A stretch of DNA of 64,000 bases from Mikania micrantha (taxonomy: Eukaryota; Streptophyta; Magnoliopsida; Asterales; Asteraceae): contig CM018680.1 of assembly GCA_009363875.1 (NCBI GenBank), positions 17,493,608 to 17,557,607 on the forward strand, in the 5' to 3' direction. The notes beneath the pieces are model-generated. The model was not told the DNA's origin. It worked only from the letters and a program-made list of their open reading frames with translations, and made no database searches. The position numbers were made by a program, and so were the translations under genes. The stretch's first letter is position 1, and every line of letters starts with the position of its first letter. This document shows, piece after piece, positions 23,499-35,081 of the stretch.

Positions 23499-23933
23499 AC
23501 CCAGTTATAGTCGTGGTTGACTATCGTACCCAGTTATAGTCGTGGTTGACTATCGTACCCAGTTATAGTCGTGGTTGACTATCGTACCCAGTTATAGTCG
23601 TGGTTGACTATCGTACCCAGTTATAGTCGTGGTTGACTATCGTACCCAGTTATAGTCGTGGTTGACTATCGTACCCAGTTATAGTCGTGGTTGACTATCG
23701 TACCCAGTTATAGTCGTGGTTGACTATCGTACCCAGTTATAGTCCTGATTGACTATCATACCCAGTTATAGTCGTGGTTGACTATCATACCCAGTTATAG
23801 TCGTGGTTGACTATCGTACCCAGTTATAGTCGTGGTTGACTATCGTACCCAGTTATAGTCGTGGTTGACTATCGTACCCAGTTATAGTCGTGGTTGACTA
23901 TCATACCCAGTTATAGTCGTGGTTGACTATCAT
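23499..23933 (+). repeat. 29-bp tandem repeat, 15 copies
   Basis: Fifteen head-to-tail copies (15 x 29 = 435 bp) of a unit starting ACCCAGTTATAGTCGTGGTT and ending GACTATCGT, with very few changes (CAT for CGT; one copy CCTGATT). Each unit holds ATAGTC...GACTAT, a 6-bp inverted repeat around GTGGTT. It belongs to the solo LTR at 20396-25498. There are no spacers, so it is not a CRISPR array. Confidence 0.95.
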
Positions 23934-23999
23934 ACCTACCCAGCACAAGAACTGGTATATCTTTCATACATATCCTATAACACGTATAGGAACATCGTT

Positions 24000-24500
24000 C
24001 ATTCGTCACACATGATATACTAGCATTATATCATCTTTTACCATAATCATCATAACATTTCCTGCTAGCATCATATCATCATTCATCGTAGTCATCATGG
24101 CATCTTAGGCATGTCATACTAGCATCATTTCATCATATCATCATAACATCCTAGCATCATGCACATATCATGCTAGCATCGTTATCATACCATAACATCA
24201 TGGCATCATGCCTGCATATCATACTTCCATCCTAGCAGCCTAGGACCTTGTCATACTCCTATAACTATTCGTAGTTATCATCATGAAGCATGTTATCATA
24301 AAGTCATCATCATATCATATGCTAGCATCATTATCATGTCATGTTATTCATCATCATAACTCATTTATCATGCATTCGTCATACTTAGCATACTTTCATG
24401 GGTAAATCATGCTAACACATAAACATGCATACATAGTCAGGGCATATCATCATTCATTCATCATCATCATAAGCACATAACATCATAGACATAACAATAA
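24000..24500. repeat. Degenerate GCATCATAT / ATCAT-rich stretch
   Basis: About 500 bp rich in short ATCAT, TAGCATCAT and CATCATATC words, inside the solo LTR at 20396-25498. No coding frame. Confidence 0.6.
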
Positions 24501-24719
24501 GCATGTATGCCAGCCCAAAACATTAAACATAAAATAGGGCGTCTAGAACTCACCTGACAATAGCTCCTTATATCCTTGACCGAACTCCTTAGCCAAGACT
24601 TAAGAACCTATATCAGTACATCACATCATCACATACCATTCTTAGACTTAGAACATATTCCAAGTCCTCATAATCAACTAGTCCCCATTACAAGCTCAAG
24701 TTCCCGAAACTTAGCTAAG

Positions 24720-25390
24720 TATTCGAAACACTCGAGGTTCATTAAGCATCTCATACTCGAAACCCATGTACACGAAATTCCTGACTATTCGAAATACTAG
24801 TACACGAAATACCCATGGTACACGAACCCCCGTGTACACGAACATCCATGTTTACTGGAACTAGGGTACACGAAACCCATGTATTCGAAATTACCTTGTA
24901 CTTGAAATTGCCATGTACTCGAAATTCTAGGTAGGATTTCGTGTACTCATCACTTTAGTCATTAAACATCTCAGAAATTCATCTAAGGCTTTGGGGAGCT
25001 AGTTCTAGGTTTCTCATGTTGTTACCAACATGCTGGAACCTCAAAGTTCCGAACTTTATGCATAAAGGTGCAAGCTTTATGCACAAGTTCACCTTTCATA
25101 AAAATCCTAACTTTTGCATAAAAATCTTAGCTTTTTGATTTAGAACACTTACTTGAAGTTAGGTGATCACCCCTGTAGATTCCCGTGCGTTTCCTCCTTC
25201 GTTTGGTCGATCAAAAGCTCGATCCTTGAAGTTTCGGGACTCCACTTCGTGTACTCGAGAGAGAGCGTGCTCAGCCAAAGGTTCGCACATATCCCAAGGC
25301 ACTGGTATTTATAGGGAGGGTCCCTGTATTCGAAAACTCCTGTACACGAAATATGGTGTACTCGAAATCTCCCTCATTTTGAGTACACGA
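24720..25390 (-). repeat. Degenerate TACACGAA / TACTCGAA array around the LTR promoter
   Basis: Short words GTACACGAA, GTACTCGAAAT and GTATTCGAA recur about 20 times with spacers of 8-20 bases, on both sides of the TATA box near 25308. It is the same kind of array as in the copia leader at 4140-4610. Confidence 0.75.
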
Positions 25391-27585
25391 TCCCTAAGAC
25401 CCGTATCGATTATTTTTCGTCTGATTTCCCACAAGTTACTTATCCGTTACACATACGTAGGATTCAAATAACTTGTATTAGAAAATTGGGGTGTTACAAG
25501 GAGAACATCGAATTGTATCGACGAATATATTTCAAAACGTACTTGCTTTTTGCGTCAGTTCCTTTATAAAAATTTTGATAACTCCGTGGAGGGTCTTTTA
25601 AATTAGGAAGCTGAACCTTTCCGTCACCACAACAAAGAGAATAGCATGTTTTTCCCCTAGGTTTATTTCCTCTATCACTCTCATGTCTTCATAGTTTTGC
25701 ATGGCATAATTCACATATAATTGTTTCATCACCATGATCTAGGTAATCTATTTGATATGAAATAAAGAAAAACATGTAAATAATATGATATAGGTAATCT
25801 ATATGTGTTTAAATAAATATGTAAGTTTAATGAAATAAGACTTTAACATGTAAATAACCAAGAATGGTAAGTATATGCAAATATTCTACCATAATCATTT
25901 ATTTAAACACATATAAAGTCGAATACATTGTTAGTCAAGATATGATTAGAGGGAAAATGCAATGCTATATAAGAGAAAAAAAATGCATCACCGATGATTA
26001 CTTCATTTTTTATTAAAATTTTTTATTATATTTTAGTTTAAAAATGAGTTTTTTAGATACATATTTATTGTGAGCAGTCATAAAAAAGTAGTTGTATAAC
26101 AACACATATCAAAAAAAGTATATTAGTATAGCATGTTATAAATTGTATGTAAATAATGTAGTTCGTTATGTTGTTGGAACACTGTATAAAAATTTCATCA
26201 TTAATAACACTTAATCATTTGTTTTGAAGCGTTAAATTTTGATGTATTCCTAAAACATTAGATGTATTTATAAAACTAATATAATAAACATAATGGTAGT
26301 TTATAATAAATACCTTTTGAAATGCCTGTGAATACGTCTTGAGTAGATTCACGAAGATTAAATTGTTCATCTTCTGTTAATTCACCCATACGTATAGGAG
26401 AGATACATCGCTTCTTTTTCCGTGCGTTATGTGAAGCTGATGGTAAGTTGGTTAAACAACTTTTTCCGGTGGACATGAATGGAGTACTTGATGACATGCA
26501 ATTAGAAGTCATATATCCATGTGTGGAACCTGAAAAATGAAACTTAATGTATGACTTTTATAATCGTAAGTTGGAGATAAAACATACATGATTTTTATAT
26601 AATAAATGGTCACATAAATTTCGATTAAGAAATTAGTGATAAATTATACTAACAAAGTTAAGTTTTTACCATCGGATCCTGTGATACATGAAGATACCAA
26701 ATTTCTGTCCATGTCGGGACCATTTCTAATTTTATCATTCCTTTGAGCATCCAAATACATTTTTCTTTGTTTTCGTCGTTCATCACAATCGTTAATCACC
26801 ATTTTAGAATGAGAAGCTGTAAAATATCTTATGAAATTGATTGTTACTACAGACGTTAAAAATTTTAAGGTATATAAATTATTTACCATTTCTTGTGTTT
26901 TCTTTTTGAGTCTGAAATTTGTTGTGAATATTCGAATTTGAACCTATTAATAATTTAAAAGTTTGATCAATAAAATTCCGTTGGTAAATGAATAAATATA
27001 TTCTATTATTATGTATAATATACTATTTATATTTCCATAAATTTATAAGAAACTATTTATGTATGTAACCGTAAATATGTATTTACCATGTGATGTAAGT
27101 GAAACGGATAAAGGTATTCCAATGCATGTTTGGTTTGCATTATGGAACATTTTTTGAGCAACTGAATCTGTTGACGTATAAGCAGACTTTTTGCTATCAA
27201 GATATATCTTCCTTTGGTGTCTTTTTTGAGCAGCAAGACTTTCAGCAATTGTGGGATGAACTACTAATAAACAATATAGTTTTAATGCATGAAAAAATAA
27301 TTATATATACAATGGATTTATATTTAATAAATAAATATAAATAATTGGGATTTAATTTTAAAAGTTCAACGCACATGTATTTTTTAAATTAATTATAATG
27401 TAAATATATTGAATAATATAAATAATTACTAACTATAAGTAAGTATTTCTTTATTGTTTGAAAGCGCTCGGTGGTTTAAAAAAAATCATAAGTTGTTAAA
27501 ATATTTTTCCTATAAATTTAATGTTAAATATATTTAGAAGTAAGTTCAAGATGTGTTTAAAGTAAAAAAAAATCATCATGTAATG

Positions 27586-27770
27586 AAAAAACATCATAAT
27601 TATGAACTCATGGCAGGTTTGTTGAATGAAAGTCATTCAACTCAATATGTGTTTAAAGGAAAAAAACTCACCAAGTGATGATAGTATATAATAATCCTTA
27701 ACACATGGTTGGTTTGTTGTAACAAAGTCGTTAATCTAAAGACGTGTTTAAAGTAGACAATTAAACTCAC
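27586..27770 (-). repeat. Decayed tandem copies of a RepHel exon end
   Basis: Downstream of exon 2 (27941-27771), two further partial copies of its last part (CAACAAACCAACCATGT ... CACCTGGTGAG) lie at about 27664-27735 and 27586-27640. Each keeps or nearly keeps the GTGAGTTT donor. They look like exon fragments duplicated in tandem and then decayed. Confidence 0.6.
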
Positions 27771-27999
27771 CAGGTGATGATATTGTACCATAATTCTGAA
27801 TACATGGTTGGTTTGTTGAATGAAAGTCTGTGACAACATTTGATACTGTTGGGATGTTAGGAGATTTTTTAGCATCCAAATATATTTTTCTTTGTTTTCT
27901 TCTATCAGCAGAAATACTTTGCAAAATGTTTGGATCTTGAGCTGTAAAACAATATAATAAGATAATGTTAATTGTTAAACCAAGTTCATAAAATAAATG

Positions 28000-28001
<2 letters not shown>

Positions 28002-28043
<42 letters not shown>
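28002..28043. repeat. (TA)n microsatellite
   Basis: About 20 TA dinucleotides in an intron of the RepHel gene. Confidence 0.95.
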
Positions 28044-28045
<2 letters not shown>

Positions 28046-28505
28046 TTTGAAATGTCTGAGAAAAGACTTCTTGTCTTGTAAACTGTATAAACCGTAAAAC
28101 ATTAGTAGGGTAAGTTTTTTAAAAACAATAATAATGTAAATTTTATTTTAACCTGTTTTTGACACGGTACCATTTAAATTGCAATTCGGAGAATTAATAC
28201 TTGATGTTGGAAGAAAAGGTTGACTATTCTCTTGATCATTTTTCTTCTTTTTCATTTTGACCTATGAAGGATATAAAGATGTTTAGATAGATGAAAATAA
28301 TAACCTACAACTTACAGTATGATTGCACCTCTAACATTTGTAATCAGGCTTAGTATGGCAAGAGAAGCCGTGGAAAATTGGCACCGGTTTATGCAGGATA
28401 TGAAGGTAAATATGAGAAAGGTTTTACCTCTGTATGGACATGGTGCATTTGTTACGAATATATACGAATGTAATGTAAAATAAAAATAAGTTAAAGTGGT
28501 CATAT

Positions 28506-31500
28506 TGTAACACCCGTCAAAATTCAGTAAACAAATCGTTGCTAATCGAACCAAATGGGCTAGGCCCAGTTAAGCCCAATAGGGCCCAATAACCTCAATC
28601 ATAAAAATAAGCTCGTTTAAAATTAATGACTGTTCTTAACGAGCTGATATGTAATTATCGGGCTCGCGAAAGGAAAGGAATGACTTTTTATTAACGTCCG
28701 ATGATCGGTTATTATCAAAAACTTGATAATTGAATTCTCAACGTTATATATTAATATTATTAATATTAATATTATTAAAACCCAATTAAGAAGGCAGTTT
28801 AAATCGGTTAAACACTTAAACAGACTTAATTTGTTCAAACTCGTTATTTGCCATATTAATTCTTATTCGACAAATTAATATTATGAGATTGTTCGTGTTA
28901 TTTTTAACATGTTTTGGTCACGAATTGTTAACCGGTTACAAATGTACGCGACTCGATAAAGATTTTAACGCGAAACGAGCTGATTACCACTCTAAAACCC
29001 TAAGTATAAAAGAATCTCATTCTCCTAATATTCTTTTTGTTCAGCCGCACTTCACCTCCAAAACACACAGTTGTGTGTGTAATTCTACCCGATCAGAATG
29101 AAGAACCAGGGAGCAGCCATCTCTGGCCAGCCACCGCACACAGGCTCCCATGTCTCAGGCTCCTCCACTCTTCCATTTGTTCCAGCTTTAACACCACACA
29201 CAGTGTGTGTTGATCGAGTGACACCAACAACAAAAAAAAAAAAAAAAAAAGAGCAGGTGCGTTCTCCGACTACCACTGCAGCCATCTACCCATTTCATTT
29301 CCGGTGAGCTTACTGGTCAGCCAGCTTCTCACCCAACCTCCTCGCTGCCCTTGACCGAGTCTTGTTCTCTTCTCCGGTTAGATTCTCGGCCAACCATGAA
29401 GGCGACGACTGGTGTTGGGTGGTCGGACCTACTTAGAACCATTTCACTTCTCCGGTGAACTCCAGTCACCAGACCTTCTCTCCCTTCTCACACATTTCGG
29501 CCTACACCTCAAATGTGGTTGCATCTAACCGACAACAACGAGACGGTGGTTTCGTGGTGCTTTGTTGATGCACACACCCGACTCTCTTTTCCTTTGGTTC
29601 TCTATCGCAAGACTTTGGCTGATGATTAGTAGGTGTTCAGATCGGGTGCTATAGGTGATGGGTTGGTTGAAACTAATGATGGTTCTTTTGATTCTCAACC
29701 CTATTGGCTCTGTTTTAACAAGAAAGTAAGAACAATTTATAAGAATCTTGATGTATTGAGTTTAAATCACTTAGACGCCTAGATCTAAACCAATATAAGA
29801 TAGATACGTGATTTTGGGGTTTGAGTTACGATTTGATGCTGTTTTGGGTACATTAGCAAGTTTTGGGAATGATTCATGGTGAAGATGTGCTGCCAGCTAG
29901 TGTCCCGCTGATTGGAACTGTTGTTATGTAATACCATGACAAAACGGGTCAGATACGTCCATCTTAGGACCGATTGGGTCATTCTAACAACCCGATGTCT
30001 CGATCTACAAAATTCAACACGGTCAAATCAGGTCAAACCGATCAGATCTGGTTACCGAAGAAGTAAAGGGCTCGGATGGACTTGTGGCGCAAAACCGAGT
30101 CTAGAAAAATATTTGGTTCACGAATCGAATTAACGTTTATCAAAACGAGTTCGCGCACGCGGACCGACCTAAAGGTATAACCCTGCACTAGTCTCTATTA
30201 TATTCCTCGTGACAACTCGTGCGCTTAAAGTAATTAACTTCTCGACTAAATTAATCATGAACGAATGATACAAAACCTATAAGCTAACTATATTTAAATA
30301 TGTCATAAAACACCTTGTGATAATTGATTCAGAGGATGAGTTGGGTAAACAAAACGAGTGAGTACCGAAATTAAGAGATTTGAGATGACTAGGTATGAAA
30401 ACCCGACAATTCAAGTGGGATGATTTTAAATGGAATATTTTAACTATTAGAGTTCATTGTATAAATTAATAAATGCTTAATAATAATGCATTAATGAGCT
30501 TTACAAATGATATATATGTATAAATGATATAATAAAGTGTATTTTGTAGAGTAATAAATATATGTATATACATATACATTTGAATGAATACAGTTATGAT
30601 CGGTTTTCAACAAGTGAATAAGAACTCGAGTTTCGGACAATTTAATTTAATTGAAACAAAGTATATTATCTAAGTATATCTTGAAATATATCATGTATTT
30701 TGAATGCATTTAAATTGTAAGAGTATTATTCATAAACGAGTTTCAAAATAATATTAGTTTATATTGACAAATTGATTATAGAAATCAGTTTTTAAAGCTA
30801 ATTACTTTTATTCAACAAAATGGTTTAGGAACTATATATAAATTCAACATACCTATCTAAATTATGTCAATTTTGCAAAAAGATAAACACGTATTTATAC
30901 ATAGAAACGCACATATATATTTTGCTACACATACGTAAAATATTTTCATTAACTCGAATAATTAACCAATTATTTGATTTAAAATGCATTTATATTTAGG
31001 AGATTTCAAATAAATGTCAATTATAAACACGTATATCGACTAAAGTGGATGTTCGATTATTTTGGTATCTAAAAATTTGATAAAGGGTTTCTTTATACCT
31101 ATAAATACAAAGTTGACTATTTGAAAAAGTTAATACATAACAATAATTATCATGTTTGATAATTAATATTTTATATGCACATTTAAGCATATCAATTACA
31201 AACACATTCGATTAAATAAATAATCGAGTATTAAAGGGGTAAGCATTATTAACCCGAAGGTAACACCTGTAAACAAAAAGTCTTCGGTTAATCAAATTTA
31301 ACATATGTGAAACGCGTTAGAGCACATGCGACAATTGTGTCCAATAGATACATAAAACAAGATTATTGATTATTGATACGCATTTGATTTACAATCAGGA
31401 CCTCATATTTCATTTGATTGGGAAGTGCTATACTATATCAAATGTTTAGGGTTGACTAGCACTTAGGTGCTGTATATGGTCACTCGGACTCTGGTTATCA

Positions 31501-32370
31501 CAACATATGGACATAAGTTCCATTGCTATACACATTGTGAGTATCGTAGCCTCCTTTTCATTTTACATATTTTGGGGGAAATACATGCTACAATACTTTG
31601 CTTTTTATACTATGATACTTAAATGGTTTTCATTACTATGCTAAATGTGTTAATGCTGGAACATAAGTTAGTCGGATGTAGATTGCATAAGGTTTTGTTA
31701 TTATATTGTAAGTCCCTTTTGTATTTATGCATATACACAACCATTAACTCATAGGTTTGAGCCAGTGGATATATTGAATAGTACTATTTTGGTTGATAAC
31801 CCATTCATCTATTGGGTGGTCTTGCCAGCTACAGTCACCTAATGACGTGGTCAATAACGGTGAATGAATATATCCAACCCATACATACTATGAACTCGGG
31901 ATGAGTTCGGTGATCATGAGATCAAAACAAGGGCAATTAGTCATAGGCTTGGTTGTGGACTTATGTAGATTGCATCCATTCACACTTATGGCTTAACATA
32001 TTATATGATAGCATAGCATTATGGGATTGATGATCCTACTAGATTTTATTGAAACATTTTACTCGTGCCTGAAATGGGCAACACATTATGACATTGATGA
32101 TCGTACTGGAATTTTATTAAACATTTTACTGGTGCCTGAAATGGCCAACACACTATGGGATGATGATCCTACTGAGTTTTGATTGAAACTTATTACACGT
32201 GCCTAGATGGCAAACAATATTACTTAAACTGTTTGATTAAACATAAAACCTACGAACTCACTAACTCACCAACTCACCAACTTTTTAGTTAACACTTGTT
32301 TTTACATGTATTTCAGGTACTAATCTAAGGCTAGATATGGCGGTTATCTTTGTTTGATTAAACATAAAAC
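28506..32370 (+). repeat. Long LTR (or solo LTR), 3' end lost
   Basis: It starts TGTAACACCCGTCAAAATTC after flank CATAT and matches the LTR starting at 45839. A TATA box (TATAAA, 29005-29010) follows AAACCCTAAG about 500 bp in. The short open frames after it have no known domain. Near the right end it carries CATTGTGAGTATCGTAGCC and related blocks shared with 45839-52723. The natural end is not seen: a PIF/Harbinger transposon follows from about 32371. No retrotransposon genes are present. Confidence 0.7.
32017..32217 (+). repeat. 67-bp tandem repeat, three copies
   Basis: Units start at 32017, 32084 and 32151 and read CATTATGGGATTGATGATCC... through GTGCCTGAAATGGCCAACA, with scattered changes. 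They lie near the 3' end of the LTR at 28506-32370. Confidence 0.8.
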
Positions 32371-33568
32371 CTAGGACTCGTGAATGCTTTTGTTTCGCAA
32401 CGCCAAAATTTGGTTATCTCTGCGCGGGTCATCAATGTCAAAAGGAGATGGCGGTTCGTCTTCATCGGGTACAAACGGGCTAATCGACTTGCCCTCACAT
32501 TCAAGTATCATATTGTGTATTATGATACAGGCATACATAACGGATCTAATTTTTTTAGGATGCCATGCTCTAGCCGGATTTTTTATAATATTTAAGAACA
32601 CCAAAAGCCCGCTCAATATCCTTCCTTGCACCATCTTGAGCTACTTGAAACCTTTTACGTTTAAAGGTTGTTGGACATGTTATTGTTTTCATAAAAACCG
32701 GCCATTCTGGGTAAATCCCGTCAGCAAGATAGTAACCGTGAGCGTACTCGTTATCGTTACAAAAAAACGATGATTGTGGAAACACACAGTTTTCCATATC
32801 ATTGAGTAACGGCGACGAGTTTAGAACGTTTAGGTCGTTATTCGCACCGGGCATGCCAAAATATGCATGCCAAATCCATAAATCCTGTGAAGCAACTGCT
32901 TCAAGAATAATCGAGGGGCATCCGTGATCGCCTCTCATAAATTGTCCTCTCCGTGCAACCGGACAATTTTCCCAATCCCAGTGCATACAATCAATATTAC
33001 CAAGCATACCGGGAAACCCATGATAATTTTAATGGTGTTCATACAAATTCATAACATCATTATAATTTGGTTTGCGCAAATATTTAGGACCATAGAGTTG
33101 ACGGATATTCTTACATAAATTATAAAGGCATTCTCTGGAAGTGCTGTCTGACATCTGTAAATAGTCGTCCATTATGTCTGTCGTACTCCCGTATGCCAAT
33201 TGTCGAATAGTCGAAGTACACTTTTGTAAAGGTGTAAATCCTCGCTTGCCACGATGATCCCATCTCAATTGAAAATAAGTATCCGCAACCTCCAGGTCGT
33301 TCACGATACGTTCAAATACAGGTCGTTGCATCCGGAAACGCCTCTTGAACGTCTCATTATACAACGGTTCGTTTCCAAAATAATGACGCATCAACAGATC
33401 ATGCCCCGCTTCCCTGTCTCGATTAATTTGAATTCTTCTAATTATAGGCCGAGGAATCTGAGAAGCGTTTTCTTGAGCCATCGTAGACAAAGCCGAGATA
33501 AAAAGATCAATACCCTCGCTATCAGAAGATGAAGAGGATGATGATAACACCGGAGAGGATGATGACAT
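32371..33568 (-). pseudogene. PIF/Harbinger DDE transposase (nuclease family), broken
   Basis: The frame starts at 33568 (MSSSSPVLSSSSSSSDSEG). It shows the plant PIF transposase core: helix-rich N-part with FKRRFRMQRPVFERIV, then the catalytic Asp in GNIDCMHW, second Asp in LADGIYPEW and Glu in RKDIERAFGVL, followed by ARAWHPKKIRSVMYACIIIHNMILE. Lesions: an in-frame TAA at 33026-33028 after EHH; loss of about ten bases with a frameshift near 32590, right after AFGVL; and the usual last 60-90 residues are missing after 32371. All three acidic catalytic residues survive. A partner Myb-like protein, usual in this superfamily, is not seen. Confidence 0.85.
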
Positions 33569-33887
33569 TTTTATAAAAAAATAAATTGTATAAAAATTAA
33601 GAGAGTTTTGAATGAAAATGAGTGTGTAAAATGGTTGAAATGAGAGTTTATATAAAGATTGATTTTATTATTATTATTATTATTATTTTAATGTTCTAGC
33701 AGTTAAAAGGAGATTGGGACCCACCAATTTTGAAACCAACCAATGAGAGGAGAGGGACATCAACGGGAAGCGGGGGCCGTGGGAGGGGATTGGGCGGGGG
33801 CCGCTAGGCATGGGGGCGGTGTTCCCGCTTGAGGCCGCGGCGGGGAGCGAGGCCGCTGGCCGGGCGGCTTGACCGCTGTACATGGTC
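32371..33887 (-). mobile_element. PIF/Harbinger transposon, 3' end truncated
   Basis: The minus-strand 5' end is GACCATGTACAGCGGTC at 33887, flanked by TAA (33888-33890). It resembles the end GGCCACAAGGAGTGGTC of the small element at 47006. Upstream of the transposase ATG is a TTTATATAAA box near 33643. The other end is not found; the transposase frame stops at 32371 against LTR sequence. A G+C-rich block at 33760-33870 is the subterminal region. Confidence 0.75.
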
Positions 33888-33890
33888 TAA

Positions 33891-34399
33891 ATGAATGATA
33901 ATGATGAAGAGAAAATATAAAAAACGAATAAATTATTTGTTACATTGTTTTTTTATGTTTGAAGTACGAAACATTCAAATACATCATGGTTTTTTTTGTC
34001 TGATATTACTATATATACATTTAAATGTTAACTGAACAGTAATAATATTTTAATAATAATAATATAATATTAATAATATTATTATATAATAATAATAATA
34101 TAATACTAATAATATAATAATATTAAGATATATTATTATTATTATAATAATATTATATAATCTTATTTTTTAATTGTTCGCGTTTCTTTAAAATAATACG
34201 GATAAAAGAGATTTATATATAATTATGTTTAGGCAATTTTTATTTATCTACAATTATTTTTAAAATGTTATTTGTTTTGAGATTTAAAGTTTTACGACGT
34301 ATAGATAGCTTTACGTTATATGAGTTTTAATTTTTAAGATCATGATTTTAATTTAGTTAAATACGGGGTTACCGCCGCAACGCGCGGAGTAACCCCTAG
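33891..34399 (+). mobile_element. Helitron 3' end fragment
   Basis: Plus strand: hairpin CCGCCGCAACGCGCGG (34372-34387), then AGTAACCCCTAG and T at 34400. The hairpin is extended by GGGGTTAC/GTAACCCC. This is a Helitron terminus in plus orientation. Its 5' end is not found; the stretch back to 33891 is AT-rich with TAATAAT runs and shows no gene. Confidence 0.6.
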
Positions 34400-35081
34400 T
34401 TACATTTATACTCAAACATTGTATCAAGGTTTCATTGTAAGTAATACTTAAATAATATGAAACAATTACATGCAACTATAATAATTGTAATTTATTCGGT
34501 TACGTAAAAAAATTAAATGACGTTAATTATATGGATTTAAAATGGTTTTAATTTTTTAGTTAATTACACTATTGTTGTACGGTTATTTAATAATAATAAA
34601 TGTAAATATAATCATTTACTTGGTCCATTTATTTCCTATTATAAAATAATTATATATAATATTTTAAGTTTTTATATTTTAATAAATAGTGAAAAAGTTG
34701 AAGAATAACGGTCATAATTTTAGTTTGGAATATACAATGAATACATGTTAAAGCATTAACAACAATAATCAACTATTTATAAGGAATTAAGGAGCGACAC
34801 ACTATATTAACAGGAAGTCTCATATGACATCAAAATCTAGATGCGGATTAGGGACCCTTGATGCGGCCTGAATGTATGCTTTAGTTTGAGGTATCAGCGG
34901 AGCGCATTCCGTATGCATGGACTGGTCACATTCATGGCAATTTATTTGTGAGATTTGATATATATATTAAAAAAACAAGCATGTAATTGAAAATTTATTA
35001 CCACATCAATCAAAACCAGGCAAACTTTAACCATTAAACACCAATCACAAAATTTAAAATTTTCACCAGCAACACTACGAG

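Larger units (their letters stand above)
20396..25498 (-). repeat. Solo LTR inserted in the RepHel gene
   Basis: Ends TGTGAGGCCCCG (20396) and GGGGTGTTACA (25498), so TG...CA, with a perfect 5-bp target duplication AGGAG at 20391-20395 and 25499-25503. Without the nested LTR it is about 2.4 kb. A minus-strand TATA box (CCTATAAATACC) lies near 25308, so the LTR reads leftward from 25498. Joining the flanks over one AGGAG restores the RepHel frame (MFSFTSMGGKID). No internal retrotransposon genes remain, so it is a solo LTR. Confidence 0.85.
25499..28255 (-). pseudogene. Helitron RepHel, N-terminal exons
   Basis: Seven exons can be traced on the minus strand, all joined in phase 1 by GT-AG sites: 28255-28153 (start MKKKKNDQENSQ), 27941-27771, 27260-27087, 26943-26887, 26818-26671, 26529-26313 and 25751-25499. 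Exons 2, 3 and 5 each carry a basic motif of the form RRKQRKIYLDAKK; exon 6 has another basic stretch (ARKKKRC). Exon 7 is the conserved RepHel entry domain (DYLDHGDETIICELC...) and holds a TGA directly after CHAKL, where Trp is usual, so it is a nonsense change. The exon continues across the LTR insertion into 20395. The basic stretches may be DNA-binding or nuclear localisation signals (inference). Confidence 0.75.
14983..28505 (-). mobile_element. Autonomous-type Helitron, RepHel half
   Basis: The minus-strand 3' end is canonical: hairpin CCGTGTGTTACACGG (15010-14996), ten bases later CTAG (14986-14983), then T in the flank. The body holds a multi-exon Rep/helicase gene, now broken by point lesions and by the LTR at 20396-25498. 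No Helitron 5' end is seen before the LTR that starts at 28506. The probable 5' half is at 34400-40418. Confidence 0.82.

Noticed and set aside
23499..23933. CRISPR-like array
   Set aside because: Repeats are head to tail with no spacers, in plant LTR sequence and without cas genes.
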